Of a DNA stretch of 64,000 nucleotides, positions 33,595 through 42,900 are shown piece by piece. Source of the stretch: an uncultured Collinsella sp. (GTDB lineage Bacteria > Actinomycetota > Coriobacteriia > Coriobacteriales > Coriobacteriaceae); the NCBI GenBank assembly GCA_937989875.1, contig CALKBO010000017.1:28032-92031 (forward strand), read 5' to 3'. How positions within the stretch are numbered: position 1 is the first letter of the stretch; every line of letters begins with the position of its first letter. A program made the position numbers and the translations under genes. The notes below the pieces were generated by a model. It saw nothing but the letters and a program-made list of their open reading frames with translations, did no database searches and had not been told where the DNA came from.

Positions 33595-33789
33595 CTAGAC
33601 AAACAGCACGTGCGCGAGCAGGGCACACACGCACACCGCTCCAAATACCAGTGCCACGATCGAGATCACGCGGTCGGCCATATCCATGTTGGCACGGTTC
33701 GTAAGGAACCGATCTTCGGCGGCGTCGACACGCGCCTCACGCACCATTTCGACCACCGCCTCACGGCCATCGAGCGCCTTTGTATCCAT
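33595..33789 (-). CDS. Small single-pass membrane protein between kup and kdpD
   Basis: 64 aa. The N-terminal 40 residues are charged (MDTKALDGREAVVEMVREAR), followed by one hydrophobic helix (VISIVALVFGAVCVCALLAHV) at the C-terminus. A near-ideal GGGGAGG lies five bases before the ATG at 33789, stronger than the upstream starts. It is encoded between kup and kdpD on the same strand, 60 nt from the end of kup, so it may be a subunit or regulator of the potassium system. This is positional inference only. Confidence 0.6.
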   Translation of the reverse strand: MDTKALDGREAVVEMVREARVDAAEDRFLTNRANMDMADRVISIVALVFGAVCVCALLAHVLFV

Positions 33790-33849
33790 GTTTACCTCCC
33801 CGGCCTCATGCTTATCCATCAAAAACCAACTCCGTGTAGCCGCCGACGT

Positions 33850-35877
33850 CTACGGCCGCTCGTTGGGAGCCAGGCGTTGCATCTTGTTCACGGCCTTGAA
33901 CTTGGTGAACAGCGGCACGTACTCAAAGCTCACGTTGGAGTTCTCCAGGCCGTACCAGCGTGCGGGCGTGCCGGCGGCACGGCGGATGATGTACTTGAGC
34001 GTGATGGCCGTACGCTCGCTCGGCTCCACATCGCTTTCGGGCGCCAGAAGCTTACGAATCAGGACGAACTTGAACGTACCGATGTTGCCCGGATCCTTGT
34101 AGACCGAGTAGTCATGCGTCTGCGCCGGCAGCTCGCCGGTGGCAGCCAGGTCCTGAACGACCTGACGCAGATAGGCATTGACGCGCTGGTTAATCTTGTA
34201 GCCCAGGTACAGATGCACGCGGAACACGTAGTCGGTGCCGAACGTCTCGACCGAATAGGCAAAGGTGTGCGGTTCGTCCATGGTCTCGACATTCACAAAC
34301 CACCAGGCGCGGGCGCGCTTGGGATGCTTGTCCAAGATCGAATAGACGATATCGCGGTCGATGTAGTCGGTATGGGTGTCCTTGGTCAGGTACACGACGT
34401 TGTCGCTCATGCGCTCGTAACGGTCGTCGTCGCGCAGGCGCTTGAGCTGCGGCAGGTAGCTGCGCAGCGGCAGCAGCGTAAACTGGCGCTGCTCGACCGC
34501 CGTGCCGTTGTACCAGCACACCATAATGCCCATGATGAGTGCAGCCATAAGGATGGTGAAGTAGCCGCCGTGGAAGAACTTGGTGAGCGAGCTCACGAAG
34601 AAGAAGCCTTCAAGCAAAAGGAAGAAGGCCGCGAAGATCCACGGAGCAACCTTGAGCTTGCGCTCCTCGTGCAGGTAGAAGAAGAGCAGCAGCGTGGTGC
34701 ACATCATAGTCAGCGTAATGGCAAGGCCGTAGGCGGCTTCCATATGCGCCGAGTTCTGGAACAGCAGCACCACGATGACGCAGCCGACAAGCATGACGTT
34801 GTTGACCATGGGGATGTAGAGCTGGCCCTTGGTCTCGGCAGGGTAGAAGACCTGCATGTGCGGCATGAGATCCAGACGGCTGGCCTCGGACACCAGCGAG
34901 AATGCGCCGGTGATGAGCGCCTGCGAGGCAATGATGGCCGCGACGGTGGAAAGGCCGACGGCAAACGGGCGCAGGCCCGGGGCGAGCATCTGGTAGAACG
35001 GGTTGAGGTCGGCAATGCCCATGAGCTCGGGGTTGGCAGCGTTGTTCATAAGCCAAGCGCCCTGGCCCATATAGGAAAGCAGCAGGCAGCACTTAACGAA
35101 CGGCCAGGTAGCGTAGATGTTGCCGCGGCCGACGTGGCCCATGTCGGAGTAGAGCGCCTCGGCACCGGTGGTGGCGAGGAAGCAGCTGCCCAGAATCATG
35201 ATGCCCGCGTGGTTGTTGGGGCTCAGCAAAAAGGCGATGCCGCGCACCGGGTTGAGGCACAGCAGCACGGCGGGGTGCTGGAAGACAAAGAACAGACCCG
35301 TGCCGCCCAGGAACAGGAACCACAGCGTCATGATGGGGCCAAAGGCGTGACCGATCTTGGCCGTACCGATGCGCTGTACCAAGAAGAGCACGATGATGAT
35401 GGCGAGCGTAATGGCGACGACGCGGCCCTGGTCATCGCCCAGCACGGCATGGACCGCCGGGATGGTGCGCAGGCCCTCGATGGCCGTGGTAACGGTAACG
35501 GCCGGCGTCAGGATGCCGTCGGCGAGCAGCGCGGCGCCACCCAGCATGGCGGGGATGATAAGCCACTTGCCGCAGCGCTTGACCAGGCTGTACAGGGCAA
35601 AGATGCCGCCCTCACCATGGTTATCGGCGCGCAGCGAGATGAGCACATACTTGATGGTGGTCAGCAACGTGACCGTCCACACGACAAGGGAGAGCGCGCC
35701 GAGCACGAACTCCTCCGTGACGCTTCCGATGCCGCCGTTGCCGGCAACGAGCGCCTTGGTTACATACATAGGACTGGTGCCGATATCGCCGTACACCACG
35801 CCCAGCGTGACGAGCATCGCCGAGATGCTCACAGGAATCGCAGCGTGCGAGGCTGCCTCCTTGGCCTTTTGTTCCAT
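33850..35877 (-). CDS. kup: Kup-type potassium uptake transporter
   Basis: 675 aa with about 12 membrane helices in the first 450 residues and a C-terminal cytoplasmic domain. The N-terminal signature GVVYGDIGTSPMYV is diagnostic of Kup/HAK transporters, which bring in potassium with protons. GGGAGG lies before the ATG at 35877; the in-frame start at 35895 is less likely. It leads the apparent unit kup, small membrane protein, kdpD, kdpE, which implies that the two-component system regulates this transporter. Confidence 0.95.
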   Translation of the reverse strand: MEQKAKEAASHAAIPVSISAMLVTLGVVYGDIGTSPMYVTKALVAGNGGIGSVTEEFVLGALSLVVWTVTLLTTIKYVLISLRADNHGEGGIFALYSLVKRCGKWLIIPAMLGGAALLADGILTPAVTVTTAIEGLRTIPAVHAVLGDDQGRVVAITLAIIIVLFLVQRIGTAKIGHAFGPIMTLWFLFLGGTGLFFVFQHPAVLLCLNPVRGIAFLLSPNNHAGIMILGSCFLATTGAEALYSDMGHVGRGNIYATWPFVKCCLLLSYMGQGAWLMNNAANPELMGIADLNPFYQMLAPGLRPFAVGLSTVAAIIASQALITGAFSLVSEASRLDLMPHMQVFYPAETKGQLYIPMVNNVMLVGCVIVVLLFQNSAHMEAAYGLAITLTMMCTTLLLFFYLHEERKLKVAPWIFAAFFLLLEGFFFVSSLTKFFHGGYFTILMAALIMGIMVCWYNGTAVEQRQFTLLPLRSYLPQLKRLRDDDRYERMSDNVVYLTKDTHTDYIDRDIVYSILDKHPKRARAWWFVNVETMDEPHTFAYSVETFGTDYVFRVHLYLGYKINQRVNAYLRQVVQDLAATGELPAQTHDYSVYKDPGNIGTFKFVLIRKLLAPESDVEPSERTAITLKYIIRRAAGTPARWYGLENSNVSFEYVPLFTKFKAVNKMQRLAPNERP

Positions 35878-35999
35878 AAGCCGGTTTCCTCCCAACTTTA
35901 ATGTTCGAAGGAATTATAGGTAATCGGCCTGCACTTGCACGTCACCGTTTTCCCAGCTAGATAAACATTTATACGGCCTTTAGGCCACCACGGCGATAT

Positions 36000-36035
36000 G
36001 GAATGTAACAAAGGGACTGTCCCTTTGCCTCATCT
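36000..36035. repeat. CAAAGGGAC interspersed hairpin, copy at 36000
   Basis: GGAATGTAACAAAGGG against CCCTTTGCCTCATC. This is a more diverged copy, touching the stop of the nitroreductase gene and 120 nt upstream of kup. Confidence 0.7.
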
Positions 36036-36036
36036 G

Positions 36037-36885
36037 TCATTTTCCGAGCCAGTTTTTGAACCACCACTCCATGGAGCGGCTCATCTCGGCCATAAAGGGA
36101 CTAGTGTGTTTGCGGGTGTAGATATCCACCACGCGCTCGCCCACCTCGCGGGCATGCGGGCGAAACATCGCGTCCATCTCGGCCACCTGCGCGTCCATGG
36201 TCGCAGCATCGGCGCGGCAGTAGCGCTCCTCGTGCACCAGGTTCACCACGGGGTGCGCGATTGCCGGGCGCTCCTTACGGGGCGTGCCGATGATGAGCAT
36301 CGACAGCGGCATGGTATAGGGCGGCAGATCGAGCAGCTCGGCAACTTCCTCGGCATTCTCGATAACATCGCCGATGTAGCAGCTCCCCAGCCCCAGGGCC
36401 TCGGCGGCGACCACGGCGTTTTGGGCGGCGATCACGGCATCCTGCGCCGCGATGGCAAAGTCGCCCAGACCCGGCGCGCGGCGGGGCGCTTTACCCGTGC
36501 GCTCGACAAACTCGGGCTCAAAGCAACCCACATGCTCAAACAGATCGATCCACTTGGCATAGTCGACCACAAATATTAGTGCCCAGGGCGCCTTGGCGAT
36601 CATGGGCTGGTGGTCGCACAGGTCGGCCAGGCGGTCGAGCGTTGCCTGCTCGCGGATGCTCACGATGGAATACATCATCATGGCGCCCGCCGACGGCGCG
36701 CGACTCGCCGCATGCAAAATCGCCGCACGCTGCTCGTCGGTCACCGCCACGGGACGGTCGTCGTCATCACGCGCGAAGGCGCGCGTGGAGGAACGGTGCT
36801 CCAACGTGTCCAGCACTGCATTGCCCGTAGTCTCGACCGGATAGCCGCACGTATCCACAGCCTTGGTGCAAACCTGCTCGTTCAT
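36037..36885 (-). CDS. Nitroreductase family protein
   Basis: 282 aa. The early HRSSTRAFA motif binds FMN phosphate, ASRAPSAGAMMMYSI follows, and VAAEALGLGSCYIGDV lies in the second half. About 50 residues of C-terminal extension contain MFRPHAREVGERVVDIY. It should be a dimeric FMN enzyme that reduces a nitro compound, quinone or related acceptor with NAD(P)H. GCGAGGATGAGGCG precedes the ATG. It is a single gene. Confidence 0.88.
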   Translation of the reverse strand: MNEQVCTKAVDTCGYPVETTGNAVLDTLEHRSSTRAFARDDDDRPVAVTDEQRAAILHAASRAPSAGAMMMYSIVSIREQATLDRLADLCDHQPMIAKAPWALIFVVDYAKWIDLFEHVGCFEPEFVERTGKAPRRAPGLGDFAIAAQDAVIAAQNAVVAAEALGLGSCYIGDVIENAEEVAELLDLPPYTMPLSMLIIGTPRKERPAIAHPVVNLVHEERYCRADAATMDAQVAEMDAMFRPHAREVGERVVDIYTRKHTSPFMAEMSRSMEWWFKNWLGK

Positions 36886-37098
36886 CGCCTCATCCTCGCT
36901 AATTCTTTAAGAAGCCTTTACGTTTCCGTGTAATTCCCGTCCATTATCGCGCAGGTCGCCACTACATTGCGCCACACCGCCACACGTGCGCGTTAATATG
37001 GCTGGTTGTTGTGCGCAGCCCGCAAATGCAGCGCATATTTAGGTAACAATCGGGTAAACCCCCGCTTTCGTAGGTTTTAGTTTGTGAGGAGTCTCAGC

Positions 37099-39399
37099 AT
37101 GTTCGCTGCCGCCATCTCGCTCGTCGGTCTTGCGGCGACCGTCTACCTTGTCTTGCGCGAGGCCAAGGCCATTCGCGCTCAGTCGGGCACCGTTGCCAAG
37201 GGCGCCTTCGCCTGGAGCGTCGCCTTTGGCCTGTTCCAGCTCTTTTTGACCGTCTGGGGCGCTATTGGCCTCGTCGCCCAAAACGAGCCGCTCGCCTTTG
37301 TGATGCTCATCCTGACCAACGCCATCCTCACCGGATGCGCCTGGGCCAGCATCGCCCGCGATCGCATCGCCCCGCGCGTCTTTGCGTTCGCCAAGCCCGA
37401 CGCCCCCGCCCCCACCGGCAAGCTCGCCCGCCTGCGCGGCGCCTTTGTGGGCAAACCACTCGTCGCCGCCGTCCTGTGCCTGCTGCTCGCCGGCGTCTTT
37501 GCGCTGCTGGGCATGGAGGTCTCGTCCAACCACGACTTTACCTGGGTCTACCCCCTGTGCATCCTGCTCGAGTGGGCCATCATCACCGTGCTCATGATCG
37601 GCTTGTTCTTCCTGTTCCAGCGCCACGGCGCAGCTCCCGCGGTCCTGGCCTTTGCCCTCTTTGTCCTGGGCATTGCCGAGTTCTTCGTCATCACGTTTAA
37701 ATCCATGCCCATCCAGCCGGGCGACCTTTCGGCCATCTCCACCGCCGCCGCGGTCGCCGGCACCGGCTACACCTTCTCCATCTCGCTGTTCTGTGTGCTG
37801 TCCATGGGCTTTACCGCCATCGCCATGCTGCTGTGCGAGTACGCCGGCCTGGTGGCACCGCACCGTCAGAAGGGTGCCGCCAACGCCAAGCGCATGCTGC
37901 TCACCAACCTGCTCGTGGCAGTGCTGTGCCTGGGCGGCGTAACCGCGCATGTCACGCTCATCGACTACTACAACACCCTCGGCATCACCGTCTACACCTG
38001 GCGCCCGCTCGAGAGCTACTGGCGCGAGGGCTACCTGCCCGCCTTTATTAGTGCGGCGCAGTCCATCAAGCCGCCCAAACCCGCCGACTACTCCGTCGAC
38101 GATGCCAAGGCCACGCTCAAAAAGTACGCCAAGGCCTATGACAAATCCGACGCGGCTAAGAGCGATGAGCGCGCCGCCGCAAAGGAGCAGTTCGACAGCG
38201 AGAAGCCCACGGTCATCGCCATCATGAACGAGACCTTCTCGGATCTGTCGATCTACCAGAACATGCGCGCCGGCTACGAGGGCCCGCAGTACTTTAAGAA
38301 CCTGTCCAACTGCCTCAGCCGCGGCAAGCTCTACGTGAGCGCCTACGGCGGCGGTACCGCCAATACCGAGTTTGAGTTTATGACCGGCAACTCCATGGCC
38401 AACCTGGGCTCGGGCGTGTACCCCTACACCATCTACAACATGGAAACGACCGGGAACCTGGCAGAGCAGTTCAAGTCGCTCGGATATTCCACCACGGCCA
38501 TGCACCCCAACCACGCCACCAACTGGAACCGCGAGAACGTGTACAAGGACTTTGGCTTTGACCAGTTCCTGTCCATCAACAATTTCCAGGGAGCCGACAC
38601 CCTGCGCGGCATGGTGACCGACCAGGCTACCTACGACAAGATTCTTGAGCTGCTCGACCAGAACGCCGATCCGCAGTTTATCTTCGACGTGACCATGCAG
38701 AACCACTCGGGCTACGATACGGGCCTGCTGCCGGTCGATAAGCAGATGCACCTGAATATCGACACGACCGATCTGGACGCCAAGACCGTCGAGGACGGCA
38801 CGCTCTCCGATGTCGACGAGTACGTCTCGTGCATCGAGCAGTCCGACCAGGCGCTGCGCTACTTCTTTAACGCCTTGAGCAAGCTCGACCGCAAGGTGGT
38901 CGTGGTGTTCTGGGGCGATCACCAGCCGTTCTTCCCGTCCAAGTTCAACGACAAGTGGTTTACCGGTGAGGACGACGCCACGCATCAGGAGCGTCTGTGG
39001 CAGACCGACTACATCATATGGGCCAACTACGACGTTGCCGGCTGCGACCAGACGAGTGAGGTCGACGACCTGTCCACCAACTACCTGTCCACGCAGCTGA
39101 TGCAGCTGATCGGCGCCCCGCTTTCCGACTATCAGAAGGCGCATATGACGCTGCGCGAGTCGCTGCCCGCCATCAACTCCGTGGGCTACGAGGACGCCAG
39201 CCTGCGCTGGGCGCTCTCCTCCAACGTCACCGGTGACGACGCCGCCGCAGCAGCCGCTACCAAGGCGCGCGAGGATTACGCCAAGATGCAGTACTACGAG
39301 ATGTTCCGCGACGGCAAGAACGTGTACACCGAGCACTTCCAGACCGAGGCCAACGAGACCGACCCCAACTTGGCGCCGGGTACGACCAAGATCAAGTAG
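37099..39399 (+). CDS. LTA synthase family membrane sulfatase
   Basis: 766 aa. The first about 300 residues contain roughly eight or nine hydrophobic helices, and the rest is an extracellular alkaline-phosphatase-fold domain. The catalytic Thr lies in YGGGTANTEFE (near residue 420). MHPNHATNWNRE, the HSGYDT metal-binding block and FWGDHQPF follow, as in LtaS-type polyglycerol-phosphate synthases. It probably transfers glycerol-phosphate or a related group to a cell-surface polymer. The ATG at 37099 has GAGGAG upstream. The upstream gap (36886-37098) holds no gene and probably the promoter. Confidence 0.9.
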   Translation: MFAAAISLVGLAATVYLVLREAKAIRAQSGTVAKGAFAWSVAFGLFQLFLTVWGAIGLVAQNEPLAFVMLILTNAILTGCAWASIARDRIAPRVFAFAKPDAPAPTGKLARLRGAFVGKPLVAAVLCLLLAGVFALLGMEVSSNHDFTWVYPLCILLEWAIITVLMIGLFFLFQRHGAAPAVLAFALFVLGIAEFFVITFKSMPIQPGDLSAISTAAAVAGTGYTFSISLFCVLSMGFTAIAMLLCEYAGLVAPHRQKGAANAKRMLLTNLLVAVLCLGGVTAHVTLIDYYNTLGITVYTWRPLESYWREGYLPAFISAAQSIKPPKPADYSVDDAKATLKKYAKAYDKSDAAKSDERAAAKEQFDSEKPTVIAIMNETFSDLSIYQNMRAGYEGPQYFKNLSNCLSRGKLYVSAYGGGTANTEFEFMTGNSMANLGSGVYPYTIYNMETTGNLAEQFKSLGYSTTAMHPNHATNWNRENVYKDFGFDQFLSINNFQGADTLRGMVTDQATYDKILELLDQNADPQFIFDVTMQNHSGYDTGLLPVDKQMHLNIDTTDLDAKTVEDGTLSDVDEYVSCIEQSDQALRYFFNALSKLDRKVVVVFWGDHQPFFPSKFNDKWFTGEDDATHQERLWQTDYIIWANYDVAGCDQTSEVDDLSTNYLSTQLMQLIGAPLSDYQKAHMTLRESLPAINSVGYEDASLRWALSSNVTGDDAAAAAATKAREDYAKMQYYEMFRDGKNVYTEHFQTEANETDPNLAPGTTKIK

Positions 39400-39420
39400 C
39401 GGGTCACTCATAACTGAAAC

Positions 39421-39548
39421 GTCTGTCCGGGCGGAGGCATATAAGGTTCCCTGCTCGGACAGTCCTGCGCAAGACGGGGGCCACATTAAGTGGCCCCCTT
39501 TGCGTGCGGAACTCGCGATGAACCTTATATGCCTCCGCCCGGACAGAC
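39421..39548. repeat. Core-and-arms element, copy 1
   Basis: A perfect 28-bp inverted repeat (arms start GTCTGTCCGGGCGGAGG, 39421-39448 and 39521-39548) encloses a 72-bp core. The core holds hairpin GGGGGCCAC/GTGGCCCCC (39476-39498), TGCGCAAGAC and TGCGTGCGGAACTCGCGATG. The core matches the inverted copy at 44675-44803 almost base for base, but the outer arms are unrelated. Confidence 0.85.
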
Positions 39549-39604
39549 GCCCTGTTGTTGGAGCGCGGCTTGTCTTGGGTGTATCGCCGAACATATATAA
39601 GTTG

Positions 39605-39635
39605 AAGGCCACGTTATGTGGCCTTCTTTGTTTGC
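39605..39635 (+). terminator. Hairpin (AAGGCCAC/GTGGCCTT) joining the LTA synthase region to array 2
   Basis: AAGGCCACGTTATGTGGCCTT is followed by CTTTGTTTGCGGAA. It resembles the central hairpin and right flank of the core-and-arms element, so it may be a truncated copy. It also works as a candidate terminator for the rightward LTA synthase gene. Confidence 0.5.
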
Positions 39636-39866
39636 GGAAAGTGTGTCCCGGAATTCTTGTCTGGAATGGGATGCAGTTTCCACTTGGGACCCGATTGGGA
39701 AAGTGTGTCCCACTATTCAGCTGGATTCCGGGATGTATTTTCCGGTTGAGGACCCTTTGGGAAAGTGCGTCCCGGTCTGGGCGCTCAAACTGGGATGGAT
39801 TTTCCGGATGAGGGCTTGACGGAAAATGTGTCCCGTTCCGGGCGCTAATTGTGGGATGCAGTTTCC
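39636..39866. repeat. 62-bp stem-loop tandem array, locus 2 (4 units)
   Basis: Units start at 39636, 39698, 39760 and 39821 (periods 62, 62, 61). They follow the 14-18-14-16 plan with arms GGAAAnnnnnTCCC and GGGAnnnnnTTTCC. The array lies 90 nt beyond the stop of the surface protein gene (39956). Confidence 0.9.
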
Positions 39867-39890
39867 GCTTGCGAAGCCTCCACTCAACAG

Positions 39891-39929
39891 AAAACCCGGG
39901 TGGCCTGTTTTTTGGCTACCCGGGTTTTT
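39891..39929. terminator. Bidirectional terminator of the surface protein gene
   Basis: AAAACCCGGGTGGCC pairs with GGCTACCCGGGTTTTT around a T-rich loop, with A and T tracts on either side. It lies 27 nt beyond the stop at 39956 on the minus strand. Confidence 0.85.
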
Positions 39930-39955
39930 GGGTTGTCGATATGTTCGACTGGCTA

Positions 39956-42900
39956 CTAGTGGGTCTTGCGGCGCTTGATCAGCATGATGAGGGCTATCAC
40001 TACGAGCGTTGCTCCCGCTGCTGCTGCGGTGGCGACTAGGGCGAATGTTTGGTCGCCGGTGTTTGCGAGGTTCTTCGCTGTGGTCGTAGTCTTGACCTTG
40101 GTGTCGATCTTAGCTCCGTTGTCGGACTTGGGCTTGTCCGGGTTCGTCGGGGTCTCAGGAGTCTCGGGGTCCTTTGAGCCTTCGGAATCGGTTGGGCCGG
40201 CGGTGTTTACCAGCGTATGGTCCAGGAACTTCTTGGCGCCCGCACTTGCCTGTGAGAACAGGCGGCGCGTGCGGATCGGGGTGGCGTTCACCGTTGTGGG
40301 CGCCGTCTCCTCGGCCTCGATATTCACGAGCGTCGTGCCGGTGTCGAGGCCCACGTCGTTGTATCCCACGTGGCAGTAATACTGCGCACCGTCATCGTCT
40401 GCGGTCAGGTCAATCTCGAGCTTTGAGGCCGTTCCAGCCGCGAGGTTGCCATCGGCACCCACGAGCTTAAACTCTGTCTCGCCGCGGCCCTTGCGGTACC
40501 ACATATAGGTCGGTGCCAGCCCTGTTTCGCTATCGTCGGCACCGAGTTGCTTCACATGGCCAATCGCCGAGAGCGTCAGGTGGCTTCCCGCCGTGCGCTC
40601 AACCGAAGAGTCGTATCCAAGATCCGACCCCTCCGCAGCATCCGCCGCAGGTCCGCTCACGGTCATCGTCATGCCATCGGGCATGGTCTTGACCGTGATG
40701 ATTGCCGAGCGAATACCTGTTTCGGTCGTGGATCCATTCTTAACGGCGGCGATGGCGAATCGATACTCCGTATTGGGCTGCAGCCCATCCCACTTGAGCG
40801 AGGTCTGCGTGTTGTCGGCAATCTTCCAGCTATTGACGACCGCATCCGCCGCATTGCTCTGCAGCATGCCCACGCCGTAGCTAAAGCCACTCTTGTTTGC
40901 GAGTACATCGTCCCAGCTAAACGTAACGCTGGTCGAATCGACGGCGTTTGCCGTAAAGCCCGTCACGGCCGGCGTGTCGGGCATCTCGACGTCCTTAACG
41001 TCATAGCCCACGATCCAGAACTGGTCGGTGTCCTTGGTGCCGAGCTTGTCGCCCGAGTCTGCCTCGAACTTGTCGACATCCACCGCGTTGACGCCCAGAC
41101 GCCACACAAAACCGTACTTGCCCTGCGCGGCCTCGGGCAGGTTGTCGACGGTGCCGCCGTATTCGGTCGATTCACTCGAGGAGTTACCCGTAGTAAAGCC
41201 GGCGTTGGCACCAAAGCACAGGCCGCCAAACAACTCGTGCTTTGCGAGCTTCGCGCCCATGACAACGCTGCCGTTCAGCGTCAAGCCGAGCTCGAGCTCC
41301 TGCTCCTTGCCCTCCTCGACTTCGATGGTCTGCTCAATGCTCGCCCCCGACTGCGCGGCGGCGCCGTTAAACCCATCGTGCGTGTAGGCGCGCGTTACGC
41401 CAGGCTTGCCCAGGCCAAAGGAATCCCCAACGGGAGTCTCGCCGTTGAGCGTTGTTTGATAGGTTCCGGGTTCTCCCGACCGGTTGGTCAAAAAGTAGCT
41501 GAGCGGCGTCATATTGTGCTGTTTGGCAATGCGGTCATAGGCCTCGACATTAACGACCGAGGTCTGCGCGCCGAGCGACACGGGCGCCGCCATCACGCCC
41601 TTGCCACCAGTTTCCTCATTTTCGATCTCATACTCGTAATAGACCATCGGAATCGTGTAGAGCACGGCCTTGTCACTCTCGCCGGCATGCGACTCATAGC
41701 TTACGCTTGCGCTGACCGTGCGCTCGCTCCGGTAGTCATAGCATCCCTCGGCGGCAAAATCGACTGAAGCATTCATCGCGACCAGGGGCGGACCGGTCTG
41801 CACCTCGACGGCAACGCCCAACTCGGCGCCAATGGTATAGCCCTGGGATGTCCCCGTGCCCTTTTCCTCTCCGTATGACGTGCCGCCCAACACCAGATAG
41901 CCGTATGCCTGCTCCAGATCCTCAACATAGGGCGCATCCTGCAGCACGGCAAGCACGCGCGGGTTGGTATAGACCTTGTAGCGGTCCTTGTACGTGATCT
42001 TGACGCTGTCGTTGTCGACATCGGGCAGCGCGAGCGAGATAAATGTGCCGTAGGTAGTGCCGCGACGGTTGCTCTCGCTAATCACCTGCTCCTCGCCGCG
42101 GCGCACCTTTCCGTTCTCGTCGAGCGAAAAATGCGAGGCGGTCATCCAATAGTAGTCATCGTTCTTGCGCAGGTCCTCGTCGCGGTGCTTGCCCACCACG
42201 GCGATAAAGCTCTCGTTATAGCGGTCCGAACCCGAGACGCTGCCCGCCTTGACGTCGCTGATCCACACCTGCTCTATACCCTTGTGGTCATGCTTGTTGC
42301 TGCTGTTGTATTGCTGACCGCTCATGCTCATGGTTCCGACCATGGACCCCAAGCCCTGAGCCCCGCTCTGTGCCGTGTTGCAGGCAAAGTCGCGGAACAC
42401 ATCGCCACCCACGAGCACCTCGTCGACCGCCAGCTGCTCGGACAGGCCGTCAAGGTTGGCAGTGGCAAGGGCAATAGGCGCCAAGGTGCACGGATAGCGC
42501 TTATCCTGAGCGCTATCCTTCCATGCGCTGTTGGGCACATGCATCAGCCCATAGGAGGCGAGGAGCCCGTCTCTGTATTCCTTGCAATCGGAAAGCTTGA
42601 ACTCGCCAGACTCCGAGTCAAAATACGCGTAGCGGTACAGCGCGCCGTACAGCCCCTTGCTGCCGTCAGAAGCGCCGTAATCAAAAGCGCTGCGTTGCCA
42701 GTCATAGCCCGCAAGAATAAGGCCCGTGACGGTTTCACCCGTCTTCTTTCCTTCTTCATCGTAGGCGGCAAACGTGCCGAACGTCGCATTCGCAGCGACC
42801 ATGGTCTTGCCGTTCGCGGAGAGGGAGATTGCGCCCGCGTCGCCCAGAGCATCGACATGGACGAGCGCACCCTTGGATGCATCCCACGAAAACAGCTCGC

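Noticed and set aside
33427..35901. 824-codon plus-strand frame opposite kup
   Set aside because: Antisense shadow of the transporter gene; Arg/His/Gln-rich with no family features.
39421..39548. Retron msr-msd or group II intron fragment
   Set aside because: Inverted arms and a hairpin core are suggestive, but there is no reverse transcriptase and no conserved branching G or domain V pattern.
37039..39612. 857-codon minus-strand frame opposite the LTA synthase gene
   Set aside because: Antisense to a protein with full catalytic motifs; it has no recognisable domain or SD.
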